From contig OX419346.1 of assembly GCA_948470475.1 (NCBI GenBank), forward strand, positions 6,313,184 through 6,377,183: 64,000 nucleotides of DNA. Reading direction: 5' to 3'. Source of the stretch: Galaxea fascicularis (taxonomy: Eukaryota; Cnidaria; Anthozoa; Scleractinia; Euphylliidae). Shown here one piece after another: positions 12,301 through 24,300 of this stretch (position 1 is the first letter of the stretch; each line of letters starts with the position of its first letter). The position numbers and the translations under genes are program-made. The notes beneath the pieces were generated by a model, which saw only the letters and a program-made list of their open reading frames with translations, was not told where the DNA came from and searched no databases.

Positions 12301-15300
12301 TACGAGTTCTGAAGCAGCGCCTCGTGAACCAAACCGACGAACGGTAAGCCGACTGTCAGGATTGCTTGACCGCATCAGAGGTCAGTCAAGAGGGAAGAAA
12401 AGAAAGACCGATAAAGAACATCGAATCCAAGTTCGCTGGATTCACTCCGACAACAAGTCAGAAGTTTTTGTTCCAGTTCGTCAGAAGAACGGTGGCGGAA
12501 ACCGGCTCGTTGCTTATACTGCGTCGGGACCTCCCACAGTTGAAGAACTGAAGCAAAAAGCCACTGCTTTGTTTTTCCCTGACAAGAAAAGTGCTTTCGC
12601 TGGCTCTGTTGACGACATGCTCCTAGATATCTGCGACACAACCCAAACGGCCATAATTCGATTTCCTGGTGAAGGAACTATTGAAAGTTATTTAAAGGAA
12701 AATGGTCTCTATCCGTCGACAACTTACCTCTATCTAAGATCACAGCACCAAGACACATTCTTTTCACAACTTGAAGAAGACGGGGAATATTTTGAAGGGT
12801 CAGTCAACCTGAATACTTCGCAGGTAACATCAGCTGCTGGTAAGCGCGTTGTTTGTTCAGTATGTAGATGTACGTATTTGGAAGGTGAAGAATGCATTCG
12901 ATGTGAGCAGAACAGAAAATATGAGTTTTCTAGGATCGCTGATGGGGGGAGTCCATATACTACAGAAAGCCCAGATACACCAGAAAACCCAATCGTATTG
13001 ACTATGGATGAAATAAGATCTAGGCGGGTAGCTTTACTGGTTACTGGTTACTAGTCGGTGCTAACCACTGCACCATCACGACAACCCTGCTTGCAACAGA
13101 ACGATCAGTGAAGTTACTGGTCAGCCGCGGGGTTTCCCAGCGTTTACACATTCAGGATCAGGACATACATCGGATCATCCTAGGATGATTCACAGGCTAC
13201 CAGCAAATTATATTAATATTATGAATGAAGAAGCTGGAAAAACCTAAATATAGGTTGAATACCGCTTAACTATGTCATTATCAAAAGATTCAGGACCTAA
13301 ATTAGATGAATGATGTTGTTCTATCATGTTCATAAAGTTAGATTAAAATCCGGAATTATTAATAGAGTGAAGGTTCTTCGACATAAGGAAAGCTTGTTTG
13401 ACAATAGAGGCATTATTTTTATTGCTTAGATAGACAAAATACTTCATCATTTTTTTATTAATTGGGAGAATTAGTTACTTACTTCTAAGTATCGCTTGTA
13501 GAATTGGAGATGGATTTTTCCTATTGCGTAATTGACCCATTTTTTTTTTAAATCCTGTTAACGTTTAGTGTACTATACATCCCCCATACCTCTCTGTTGT
13601 AGCTTAAGATCGGGAATATCATCGTGTCAAAAATCTGTGATGCGATATTGGGATCAAGTCTATGAAGAAGTGTGTGTTTTCGTAGACTGGAGAAGGCGTG
13701 TAGAGCTTTTTCTTTTAAAGTAAGAGGCTCGAAAGGGTTTAATTTTCGTTGATGTTGTGTTTGCGAAACGATAAAAGATTGCAGAGAAAGATATTTAATG
13801 GTCTAGTCAAATTATATGTCTCCTTGGAACTCTATTGTTGGGCTATATTTTAAGGGGGATTGTGACGTCATATCAGTTACCATGGTAACGCCCCAGGTCC
13901 ACAAAAAGGTCCGCTAAATGTCAGTTTTTGTAAATTATCTGAAAAACTAATTCGGTGACCTATCGTTTCTATTTCTTTGTTCGAAAGCTCCCTAGATTCT
14001 TTAACTGTTCAGGCAGTATAAAAAAAATTATCTAGTAGAATTTAATACATTAAAAAAAACGCGTTTGTGGCTTAGATAATTTTCCTCAAAACTGTTATAT
14101 TCCAAGTGCCATCGTGAATGATACGTACATGCAAAAAATCAAGATAGGTCGCCAAGCAAAATTTCGCGATTTCACGCAGTATTTAACTTCCGGTGTGCTT
14201 GATTTTGATTCATTCAGCTGTCGCGTGCATCTTATTTATGGCGTGCGTAGATTGCGCAGGCGCGTGAAGCTAAAAACCCTTTCTAGCCTCCTTAAGTGTT
14301 CTTGCGCAAGAATAAAGTTAGACGGGTACCTAAATAAGTGTATTCTTGAAGAATTTCAATTGGTTCGGTGCCTATTTTGAAGTTTGTGTCAACGGATTTC
14401 CTCGGGCGTTTTTGAAATATTGTTATTTTCGTTTTCTTTGGATTGAACTGGGTGAACTGGGTTTTCCTAAAGGCGCGAGATTGTTTAAAATGAATAATAG
14501 CGTAGGAAATTCGTCACGGCTCCACTCGGCGAATTTCTTTCCTTGAATCATAATGCAATCAGTACAAATAAAGATAGATATCGTAACAAGTTGATCTTCA
14601 TTGCTATTTTCGACGTCATAGATGTGTAAAATAATGTTATCATTCTTTGTCGGGTAATAGGCCATATTCGTATTCTCGGTATTGAACTGGAGCTAGCATG
14701 AAGTGGAGGCTCTTGCGGGGGAATCTTTTCATATGTAAATGTATTCCCCCGCAAGAGCCTCCACTTCATGCTAGATCCAGTTCAATACCGAGAATACGAA
14801 TATGGCCTATTGTATGCGGATTTTTGCTGCTGCCATGTAACACGATATCCCACGGCGTTTAAATGATTAAAGTACCGTGTCATAAACGTTTTTTTTTTCA
14901 TAATGGCAGACATTCTTCTGATGTTAAAAACGATGCCACTTTAGCTGAAGATTTGTATGCTGTTAAGTCAATTTCTTCGAATAGAACTACGATGGCCCAG
15001 AAGGCTCACAGTTCAGTTGTGATTTTCACAGTTAAGTTGTGATTTTTGACAGTTCAGTTGTGATTTTTGAAACAGTTCAGTTGTGATTTTTCACAGTTCA
15101 GTTGTGATTTTTTCGGTTGGCCGAAAGAGACTGGAACTTAACAGACGGGAACTGAGACAGGCGAGTGTTTTTCTCCCGCCATTTTGGAAGGCAGCAAAGT
15201 TGTCCTGTAGTTTGTGTTTGACGTTTGAAAGGATGGATGCTATAATAAGGCAAACTGTCCGAGAGGAAATAAGACGTCAAGGTGAATCTTCCTCTACGAG

Positions 15301-18300
15301 TTCTGAAGCAGCGCCTCGTGAACCAAACCGACGAACGGTAAGCCGACTGTCAGGATTGCTTGACCGCATCAGAGGTCAGTCAAGAGGGAAGAAAAGAAAG
15401 ACCGATAAAGAACATCGAATCCAAGTTCGCTGGATTCACTCCGACAACAAGTCAGAAGTTTTTGTTCCAGTTCGTCAGAAGAACGGTGGCGGAAACCGGC
15501 TCGTTGCTTATACTGCGTCGGGACCTCCCACAGTTGAAGAACTGAAGCAAAAAGCCACTGCTTTGTTTTTCCCTGACAAGAAAAGTGCTTTCGCTGGCTC
15601 TGTTGACGACATGCTCCTAGATATCTGCGACACAACCCAAACGGCCATAATTCGATTTCCTGGTGAAGGAACTATTGAAAGTTATTTAAAGGAAAATGGT
15701 CTCTATCCGTCGACAACTTACCTCTATCTAAGATCACAGCACCAAGACACATTCTTTTCACAACTTGAAGAAGACGGGGAATATTTTGAAGGGTCAGTCA
15801 ACCTGAATACTTCGCAGGTAACATCAGCTGCTGGTAAGCGCGTTGTTTGTTCAGTATGTAGATGTACGTATTTGGAAGGTGAAGAATGCATTCGATGTGA
15901 GCAGAACAGAAAATATGAGTTTTCTAGGATCGCTGATGGGGGGAGTCCATATACTACAGAAAGCCCAGATACACCAGAAAACCCAATCGTATTGACTATG
16001 GATGAAATAAGATCTAGGCGGGTAGCTTTACTATCAAATGGTGTGGATGACACAGAGGCAGAAGGATCGCATAGCAACGTGGCTAATGAAACCAGTTACC
16101 CAAGGCTTACAAATGAAGAGAATTGCAGTCGTGAAGAAGGCTCTGTTGAGCAGGATTCTCCATGTCCCTCTTCATCAAGAGATCTTCCAGAGAGAATTCT
16201 CACAGTTCACAGATCATGCATAACAACTGAATTGATTGAACATTTTAAAGACCCAAGTATAATGAACTGTAATATTGATTTTAAAGTGATTAATGAAAAA
16301 GGAGAGCTTGAAAAAGGTGTGGGTGTTGGGGTAATTTGCGAAGTGTGCACTTTATTCTGGAACGAATTTTCTATCTCCATGACTCTCGGAGAGAGAGAGA
16401 AAGGGTTCCCTTCGTGAGACATGATTACTTTGTTCAGGAGTAGGAGGCTGTGGGGAGAATTTTAGTGAAAGGTTTTGTTTCTGTCTCCCACATTTTTGTC
16501 AAAGGCTTTTCTATGAAACTGCCTCTTTGGCAACCAAGTTCCAGATGCCATGTTTGTTGATTCATTTACAAAATACCTATCCCCAGTAGAGGAAGAATTA
16601 ATTGTAGATGTTATAAGGAAGAATCAGCTTCCAGATGATGATGAATTTACTGATTTTCTTGAAAGATTCAAGTGTAGAAGGGTGGTTACCACTGAAAACC
16701 TTAGCCAAGTCATTCTTGAAATTTCCAAGCAGGAAATAGTTCAGAAACCACATCTCATGATTTCATCTTTGCAACCTTTTGTACAGCAGTTGAAGCAATA
16801 TCCCTAGTTCCAAACTATTTCAGCCATTGAGGGCTTCTATGATAGTCTTATAACCTACAACGAAAAAGGTGCTATCTTGTCTCACCTCAAATCCACAGTG
16901 AAGGAGAGAGAGATACATTTAAATTTTTGCAGCGATTTGTAAGGGGTCTGGGGATGCCAAAACTCTTACAGTTTTTGCGATTTACAACAGCAATGGATAT
17001 TATGATTGACAAGAAGATAGAAGTTACTTTCATTAAGTGCGAGGGCTTGAGTGCAAGTCCCATTGCCCACACCTGTGGCCCCCTTTTGGAAATTCCATCC
17101 ACGTATGCTAACTATGTGGAATTAAGGGAAGACTTCACGAACATTCTTAATCGAGACAACTGGGAAATGGATATTATATGAAAGAAACTCTACTGGCCTA
17201 GGTTTTTGATCATTTATCACCAATGTTTGTCGTTACAAACTAACTGTTGAAGGGTTGAATCATGCCCTGTAAATAACAGGCTATTGAATTGGACTGCACA
17301 AAATTGGTGTCTGAAATTTTTGTGTTCCTAACTAAGTACTGTTGTAGTTTTAACTAAGGCAGCCTCAAAACCAGGGGTCTGGGTCAGCTGTGTTTTCAAG
17401 CTGGGAAGAATGTTGTGTTAGTCTGTTGTATCTTAGGTTCTGATTTCAGGGTAGACCATAAGAGATCTTGGGGGTCTTGGGAGGAGATGACTTTGTGCTA
17501 GAAAAATTTAAAAGTGCTGGCATTTCAGGCTAAGGAAAGTAGAATGCACTGAAAATTTTGTTAAGATCCCAAACAATTTTTTTTTAATTGTTATAGTTTA
17601 CTTTAAGTTGTTGACATAATAAGTGTTTGAGTTTAAGCTTTTGTCAGTTCCAGTTCACACACCAAGCCAGTCAGATATGCATTTAGCCATTCTGGTTCTT
17701 ATAATTTAGAATGGCTTCAGTACATGTAGAGTTAGCAGTTTCTTCTTTATAGACAAAAACACAATCGTCATTTGCTAAATAAAATGGTTATTGTTATTAT
17801 TGTGTGTCCTCATTTCCCCCAGTGCTTATTACAGATTGGCTGCTTAAAGACTAGGCAAACTGCTAGAAGATTATTTTACTAGTATTGGTTTTCTTCCTGG
17901 TTTTGTGAAAACCATGACGCTAAACACATCTTGGTCGCAGTTTAAAAAGTGTGTGAAATACCATCCCTACAGCGTAAGATGAAAGATAATTTGATGTTGC
18001 CTTGTCCTCCCACCGCTCTACATTCTCAGGGAGAGAGTGGGGTAACGAAAATCAATGTTCATACATATAGGTGCAGTTTAAATTACGGTAATAGCCCACG
18101 TATAAGAACCTGGGTTTTAAGGACCTGTTAGGCTAAAATTTTCATTTTAAGCCCCCTCCACATAAAAACCTGTTAAGGTGAAAATTTAAAGTTAGGTTCT
18201 TAATAGTGGGGTTGCTGTAAAAGTTTATAGGTAGAAACTGCTAAAAATTAATATATAAGTATATTCAGATGAAATTCATATGAAAATATAACAACCTACT

Positions 18301-21300
18301 TTAAGAACCTTGAAGCCTAAATTTGCTTTAAGTACCATTTATGTAAGAAACTGTTTAGGCTAAATTGAAAAATTCAGGTTCTTATACCTGGGCTATTACT
18401 GCATAGCAATAGCTCGTGCTGTTGGTTACAAAACTGTGGAAGAACACGTTCGAAGGATATACTCAGAGAAAAATTATGTTAACTTTTCCACCTCTTTGAG
18501 GAGTCTCATATAGAGATCGAGAGCAGAGCTAACATCGTGTGGCTCTGAAAGGTGATGTTCATTCATGATAGTCAGAGCAAATTCCTTGAAATCCTCACTG
18601 TAGTCAGGCAGGCACATTGTGGAGTGATCATAGAACTCCTGAAGGTCATCCCCGTCTACATCCGTTCTATAGTCATCTGTATTGTAAAGGTGAGGTAGAA
18701 AAAAACATGCAATCAGGTCGTCCCCGAGGACCACTGCTGTTCCCAAATTTGCTTGACGATATTCTCTGTTGATTCCACAATTTCGCCACGTGATATAGCT
18801 CATTTCTTAAAATAGACATGAAGCAAAATCGAATGCAGTCAACATGAACTGAATCTGAGTCAATAAAGAGACCCAAGTCACGCAGATCTTTAAAAAAATT
18901 AATCCACCAACCAGGACCATCCTTAGCTAGATGTGACCAATATGCTTCAATCCTCTGATTAGCTGTGGACTTACCAGTAAGAAAACACCCAAGACCTGCA
19001 TCCTCGTCACTGTGGCTCGACCCCATAAATGTATGTACGGCTGCTACCATGCTGTTCTCATTTCCGTCATCTGATCTCACTTTTCTCGGTAAACCACCGA
19101 CTTGTTTTACAGCATCCAGGTAAAATTTAGTGATAACTTCAGGGTTGTTATTTGTAGGACCAACCTCGAGCCAAATTAGCCTCCTTGAAAATCCATCGAT
19201 GGCTCCATGCACACAGAATCCGTAAGGTTTCACTTTGTCATAGCCGTCGATGTGTCAGACAAAGTTGGGCCCTTTCGCATGGTTTATTCTTCAGCGAAGT
19301 CTCTTCCTTTTCCTGCTCTCAACTCCCTCTAGATCTAGCCCTCTTAAAAGTTTCATGACTGTTATTCTCTTTACCATGTATCCTTTCCTCCTCAGTCTGG
19401 CCCATATCCTGCGGTACCCTACGAAACAGCCACTGCCACCAAGCTCTCTCTCTTTGATCCCCTTTAGCTCATCAAGAGGCATATTCGCAGGACGTCTTGA
19501 CAAGCCTAAGGTTCGAAGTCGTCTTTTCAGTGTTGATGTACTTAGCGTTATTCCGTGAAGCTTTAAAATTCCAGCATTTCCAAGTTTGTGTATCCCTGTT
19601 TAAAATAACTCGATATTAATTCCAGCTGGTCATCCGTAGAAACACCACTCACATTCATAGATGGTGAATAAACTGGTAGTGGCATTTTGGAACTCCTTCC
19701 GCTAGAACACTGTTAAATTTAACTGCACGTCTCAAAGATGGCTGTTATACTAAGCTCGAAAACTCCCGCCTTTTCTAGACTTGGAAGCCCGGATGTTTAA
19801 AAAAAATCAAAACTGAACTGTGAAAAATCACAGCTGAACTGTTTCAAAAATCACAACTGAACTGTTTCAAAAATTACAACTGAACTGTCAAAAATCACAA
19901 CTGAACTGTGAGAAAATCACAACTGAACTGTGAGAAATCACAATTGAACTGTGAGAAATCACAACGGAACTGTGAGAAATCACAACTGATCTGTGAGCCT
20001 TCTGAGCCATCGTAATACCATCTTCACATGGTTGTATGCTTACCATTGACGATGGCTTAAATCCTGCTTTTTTCTTCGAACCATGCTCGTCGTCGGCCGG
20101 GGTTCAAATGACGGGTCATCAAGTTCTTCATCCATTTAGATTTATATCCAGGGTAGAAACTTTGTGCCAGTATAATGTTTTCCTTTCTAAAACGACGAAA
20201 TATCGCTCAGCCAAAAAGACATGACATTCTTAGCTGGTCACGCAAGTACCATTAGCATGTACCACACAAGTGAATTGTGATTTTCGCGCGTTCTGATTGG
20301 TTAACTCCGAGGTGATTAGCAAAGTACTATTCACTTCCACTTCGGTAAATAATTAGCAATTATTCACCGAAGTGGAGGTGAATATCCACCACTTTCACCG
20401 ACACTGAAGTGAATAATTGTTTTAGTATATACAACACAAGCTGCATAACTAGCGTGAATTCAAATCTGATTTTCTCTTCGGAAACCGAAACGGAAAGCCT
20501 TTTTGTTTCTCTTTGGCTGCTCGGAGGTGAATAGTTTTTTGCTAATCACCTCCGAGTTAACCAATCTGAACGCGCGAAAAACACTATTCATTTGTGTGGT
20601 ATATATGAATTGTTACATTACTCTACTTAGACGCCATTGAAGCACTGAAATGTATTTCTTTTCCATTGTGTATGAAAACACATGTCTATTTTATCATCTT
20701 GCGCATGTTGCTTGTATACTTTTTAGTTACAGTGTTAGCGTTCGAGAAAGCAATGGAAATTGGCTTCTTCATCATCATTGCGTCTCACAAGGACCTTTCG
20801 TTTTTGCCTGGTCATTGGGCGTTACTATCAAGGTGATATCAAATAGTAGAAACGACGATGTTTTCAGTGCCCATTACGCTGTTCTGAATGGAAATATTGA
20901 ATCGGGTAAGGAAAACAGATTTAGTTTTATCGGCCATCTTTTACCAGACAAATATTATCTACTTGGCCGATGTAACTTACAAATTGTTTTTTTTTTAAGT
21001 TGTTTAATTTGTATATCTTAATGTGATAGTATGTGCCGCGAACTCGGAGGTGCAAACCTACAATGGAGTAGGATGCTGTATTTTTCGTAACCTTGTGTTG
21101 TTGTTGTTACCGCCGGTAGTCCACTGTGTCCTCGTTGTATACACTCTCATAACGCCATTCTTTAGTATGAGATGCAATCGTGAACTTTTGAATCCTAAAC
21201 AAGTCACTGATTAATTGAAAAAGGAAAACCTGGAACTGAATTTTTTTTCTGAGGCTGGAGTGCAAATCTATCGTAGCTGACCGCACAAACATGTTTGAAG

Positions 21301-24300
21301 GCAAAGTTGATGCAGTGAAGACAGAAATGTCGTTTAGACGCCAAAATTTCGTACCATATTGATGTGGCTACACGTTCACGAGAATAAACTATATTTTTCC
21401 AACTCTGTATAAAGATTAACATAAACTAACGAAACGAAAACGATGATAAACCTAAATGACCTTCTTCACAATATCTACTCCAAGAAGGAAAAAATACGCT
21501 CACTAACTGTAGTGTGTTTGTCCCGGATTTTAATATACGAACAAGGTAATTAATGCAAGAAGCGACGAGAGTAAAAAACAAACAAACAAACAAACAACAA
21601 CGAAAAAGACGAGAGATTACTAATGAATAGGCGACGAAAAAAGAAAATGCTCATGACATCAACACTCACTTGACACTTATAGCTAATTAACACGTTCAAA
21701 ATCTTGTCCATTAGTCCTTTTGTCCAGAAAGTACTTATTCCTCATTCTTGTTTTTTTTGTTTTGTGTTTTTTTTTTCATGTTCTGTCCTAATTTAAAGCA
21801 TCACTGTTTGATGGATGGAACGTTACTATCACGAAAGTATCAGAATCAAGCATTGCTCTTCAGTGGCCCAAATTAAGCAGCGTGTTTGGAAATCAGGTCT
21901 TAGCTTACATCGTTGTAGTTGAAGATGCGAGTTGTGCCAAATTACACGGAAACATTCTTTCCGCGAACCATACACTCGTGGCGATAGATAATCTAAGAGG
22001 AGGAACAGAATACCGGTTGAATTTGGTTGCAATGGATGTGAAGGGACAGCCACACCGGAGTTCACTAGTCATATTCTCGACAAAGGAAAATGGTGAGTGT
22101 TGTGATGTTCATAAGTTCATTCAATTAAACTAGAGTGGCTACAGTGAAATTTTGATTACGCTCCTATTACTTGTCTCAAAATAGATTACAGACTCTGATC
22201 TCCGTAATACACAGGTGAATACAATATTCCGTGAAATGGCCCTGTTAAACTTGAATCCAAAAATGCGATCAGCATGTCTGGAGTCCCCAAGCGACATTGT
22301 TATTTTTTTGTGGATGGGTATTTCTTTTAAAAAGCTAATCGTACGGATTGACATTGGTTCAAGTGCGTTGGAGTAGGAGTGCACCTATACCGCTGTTCTG
22401 TTGCATTGAAGTTCAGTTTACAAGGGCATCCTAATCATTTTTTTCTTTTCAGTTTGCGGTCCTAATACTAGCTTTATTTAACTCAGATATTGTATCACAT
22501 ACATCACAATTTTGGTACTCACTCGTTTCCACGGATAACCCGCAGCCATTTTGAAACATGTTTATTTTTGCACAAGAAAGAAAGTTCAGTGGGAGCTACA
22601 CAATATGTTTTTTTTTTATTAATAAAAAGGTATCCGATGAAATTATTGCTAACAACCAAGCACTCTTCAACTTTGAGATGTCACTGATGATGCGGTTATC
22701 CTTTCTTGGCCCCTCCCCTTCCCCCTCCCCCTCCACCCCCCTCACCCCACGATGGTTATCTTTCGTCTTGTGAATTATTAACCCCAAGATATCCCACTGT
22801 TTATCACATTCAGACCAGCAGTTGGTGCATTCTGCTTGGAAGTGTTCTGTTGGGCAAGTCATTCGTCATTAAAATTGATGTTAATCCAGCGCGACAACCA
22901 CATTTTAGCAGACGTTAGAATACGTCAGTCTTGGACGAGGAAAAATTGTCGTTATCAGAACTGATAATTGTATTTCATCGGTTTGTGAATAATATATTTT
23001 TTTTGTAAAAATCGCTTCTCTTTACATTTTAGTGAATCATGATATTTTTCTTAAGTTTTCTGAAATTCGTGAACTCTAAAACTAGGAGGAGCAAGACAAT
23101 CGCTAATTGTCGACGGTAACGTAATTTCAATTTCCTATGACTTAATAATTTACTGCTGAGGATCTCAAAGAAAAGATATCTTGAATTACCTGTTCACCGT
23201 CTACCAGCTTTCACTGTGGGAGTAATACTACTTTAAGCGCTTCTTTACCCCGTTCGCTACACATAGAACGAAGCCCGGTCTAAAGAGGGTATAGTTTAGT
23301 ACAAACCATACTTTAAGGTTGTAATATTTTAATGTCCCAATATCTCTAATGTCTCCAGTACCTACTGCAAGTCCTTACTTTTATCGCGAAATGACTGGAA
23401 GTGACAGCATAAGAATTTTCATATATCCGATTTCGGAACAACATCACAACGGGAAACTTCTTGGCTACTCCATAATTTACCAAGATGCCTGCTCTGGGAA
23501 CACAAGTGCCGGCCAAGTTAACGTTAGTATACTCACCACAAGTTATACTATAACTGGACTCAAGCCTGGGACACAGTACTATATCCGTGTTGCTGCTTTT
23601 AATTCAAGAGGAACTGGACCATATTATCACAGAACCTTGTACACCAGTAAGTGTATCCCAGTTCTTAAATTTCATTCTTTTGGATATCGCTACGTACCAG
23701 CAGTTAACAAATCACGTTTAATCTTGATACTGTTCAAATTTGGGTTTCACATGAACTCTTTTCCGTATATGTTTAGTGTTATGGCGTACACTCTCCAGAA
23801 TCTATCCAGACCTTGAAAGTTGCCCTAGCTAATAAAAACAAAAACAACAACAGCAATTGAGATAAAATTGCCAAACAAAGCTACTTGGGTTAGGTTCTAC
23901 ATGTACGGACTTAAAATGATTTTTTTTTTCATTTTAATCCATAAATTCACCCTTTTCAATCACTTAGATACAACATTTTTATCGTTTCAGCCTGTGAAGG
24001 AAACAAGATGTTGATAGAAAAAAACGGTACTCTGCATAGTCCCAATTACCCATGTTACTACAGTAGATATCACGAATGCAGCTGGATCATCCAACCGCAG
24101 TTAAACTCCAGGCCTACCAAAGCCATATGGGTGAAATTCAATGTCTTTGATATGAACTCAGGCTCTTATTGTAGGTATGGTGTTCATTGATTTTGTTGAC
24201 AGTTTTTCCCTATACGGACCTCCGAACCATTAAATAATGAACAGTTTTTTTACCGAATTATTTACCGTTAAACAATGAAATTAAACGCGCTGAAGAATGT

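Larger units (their letters stand above)
14988..20014. mobile_element. 5.0-kb DNA transposon carrying HECT-like and IS3-like integrase pseudogenes
   Basis: The left end TACGATGGCCCAGAAGGCTC matches the right end read on the minus strand with one mismatch (TACGATGGCTCAGAAGGCTC). Both ends then carry a repeated subterminal motif (CAGTTCAGTTGTGATTTT): five copies left, about nine inverted copies right. Inside, a HECT-like gene runs rightward and a DDE integrase gene runs leftward, converging on a non-coding middle that holds a nested MITE. Flanks TAGAAC and ATACCA are not identical, so no target-site duplication is visible. The IS3-like transposase and TAC...GTA ends recall the eukaryotic IS3EU group, but that placement is from memory and untested. 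Confidence 0.8.

Noticed and set aside
15083..15232. Use of the upstream ATG at 15083 as the HECT-like start
   Set aside because: The 50 extra codons are read from subterminal repeats; ATG at 15233 is the more natural start.
14978..20024. Target-site duplication of the transposon
   Set aside because: Left flank TAGAAC and right flank ATACCA do not match at any tested length; none could be claimed.
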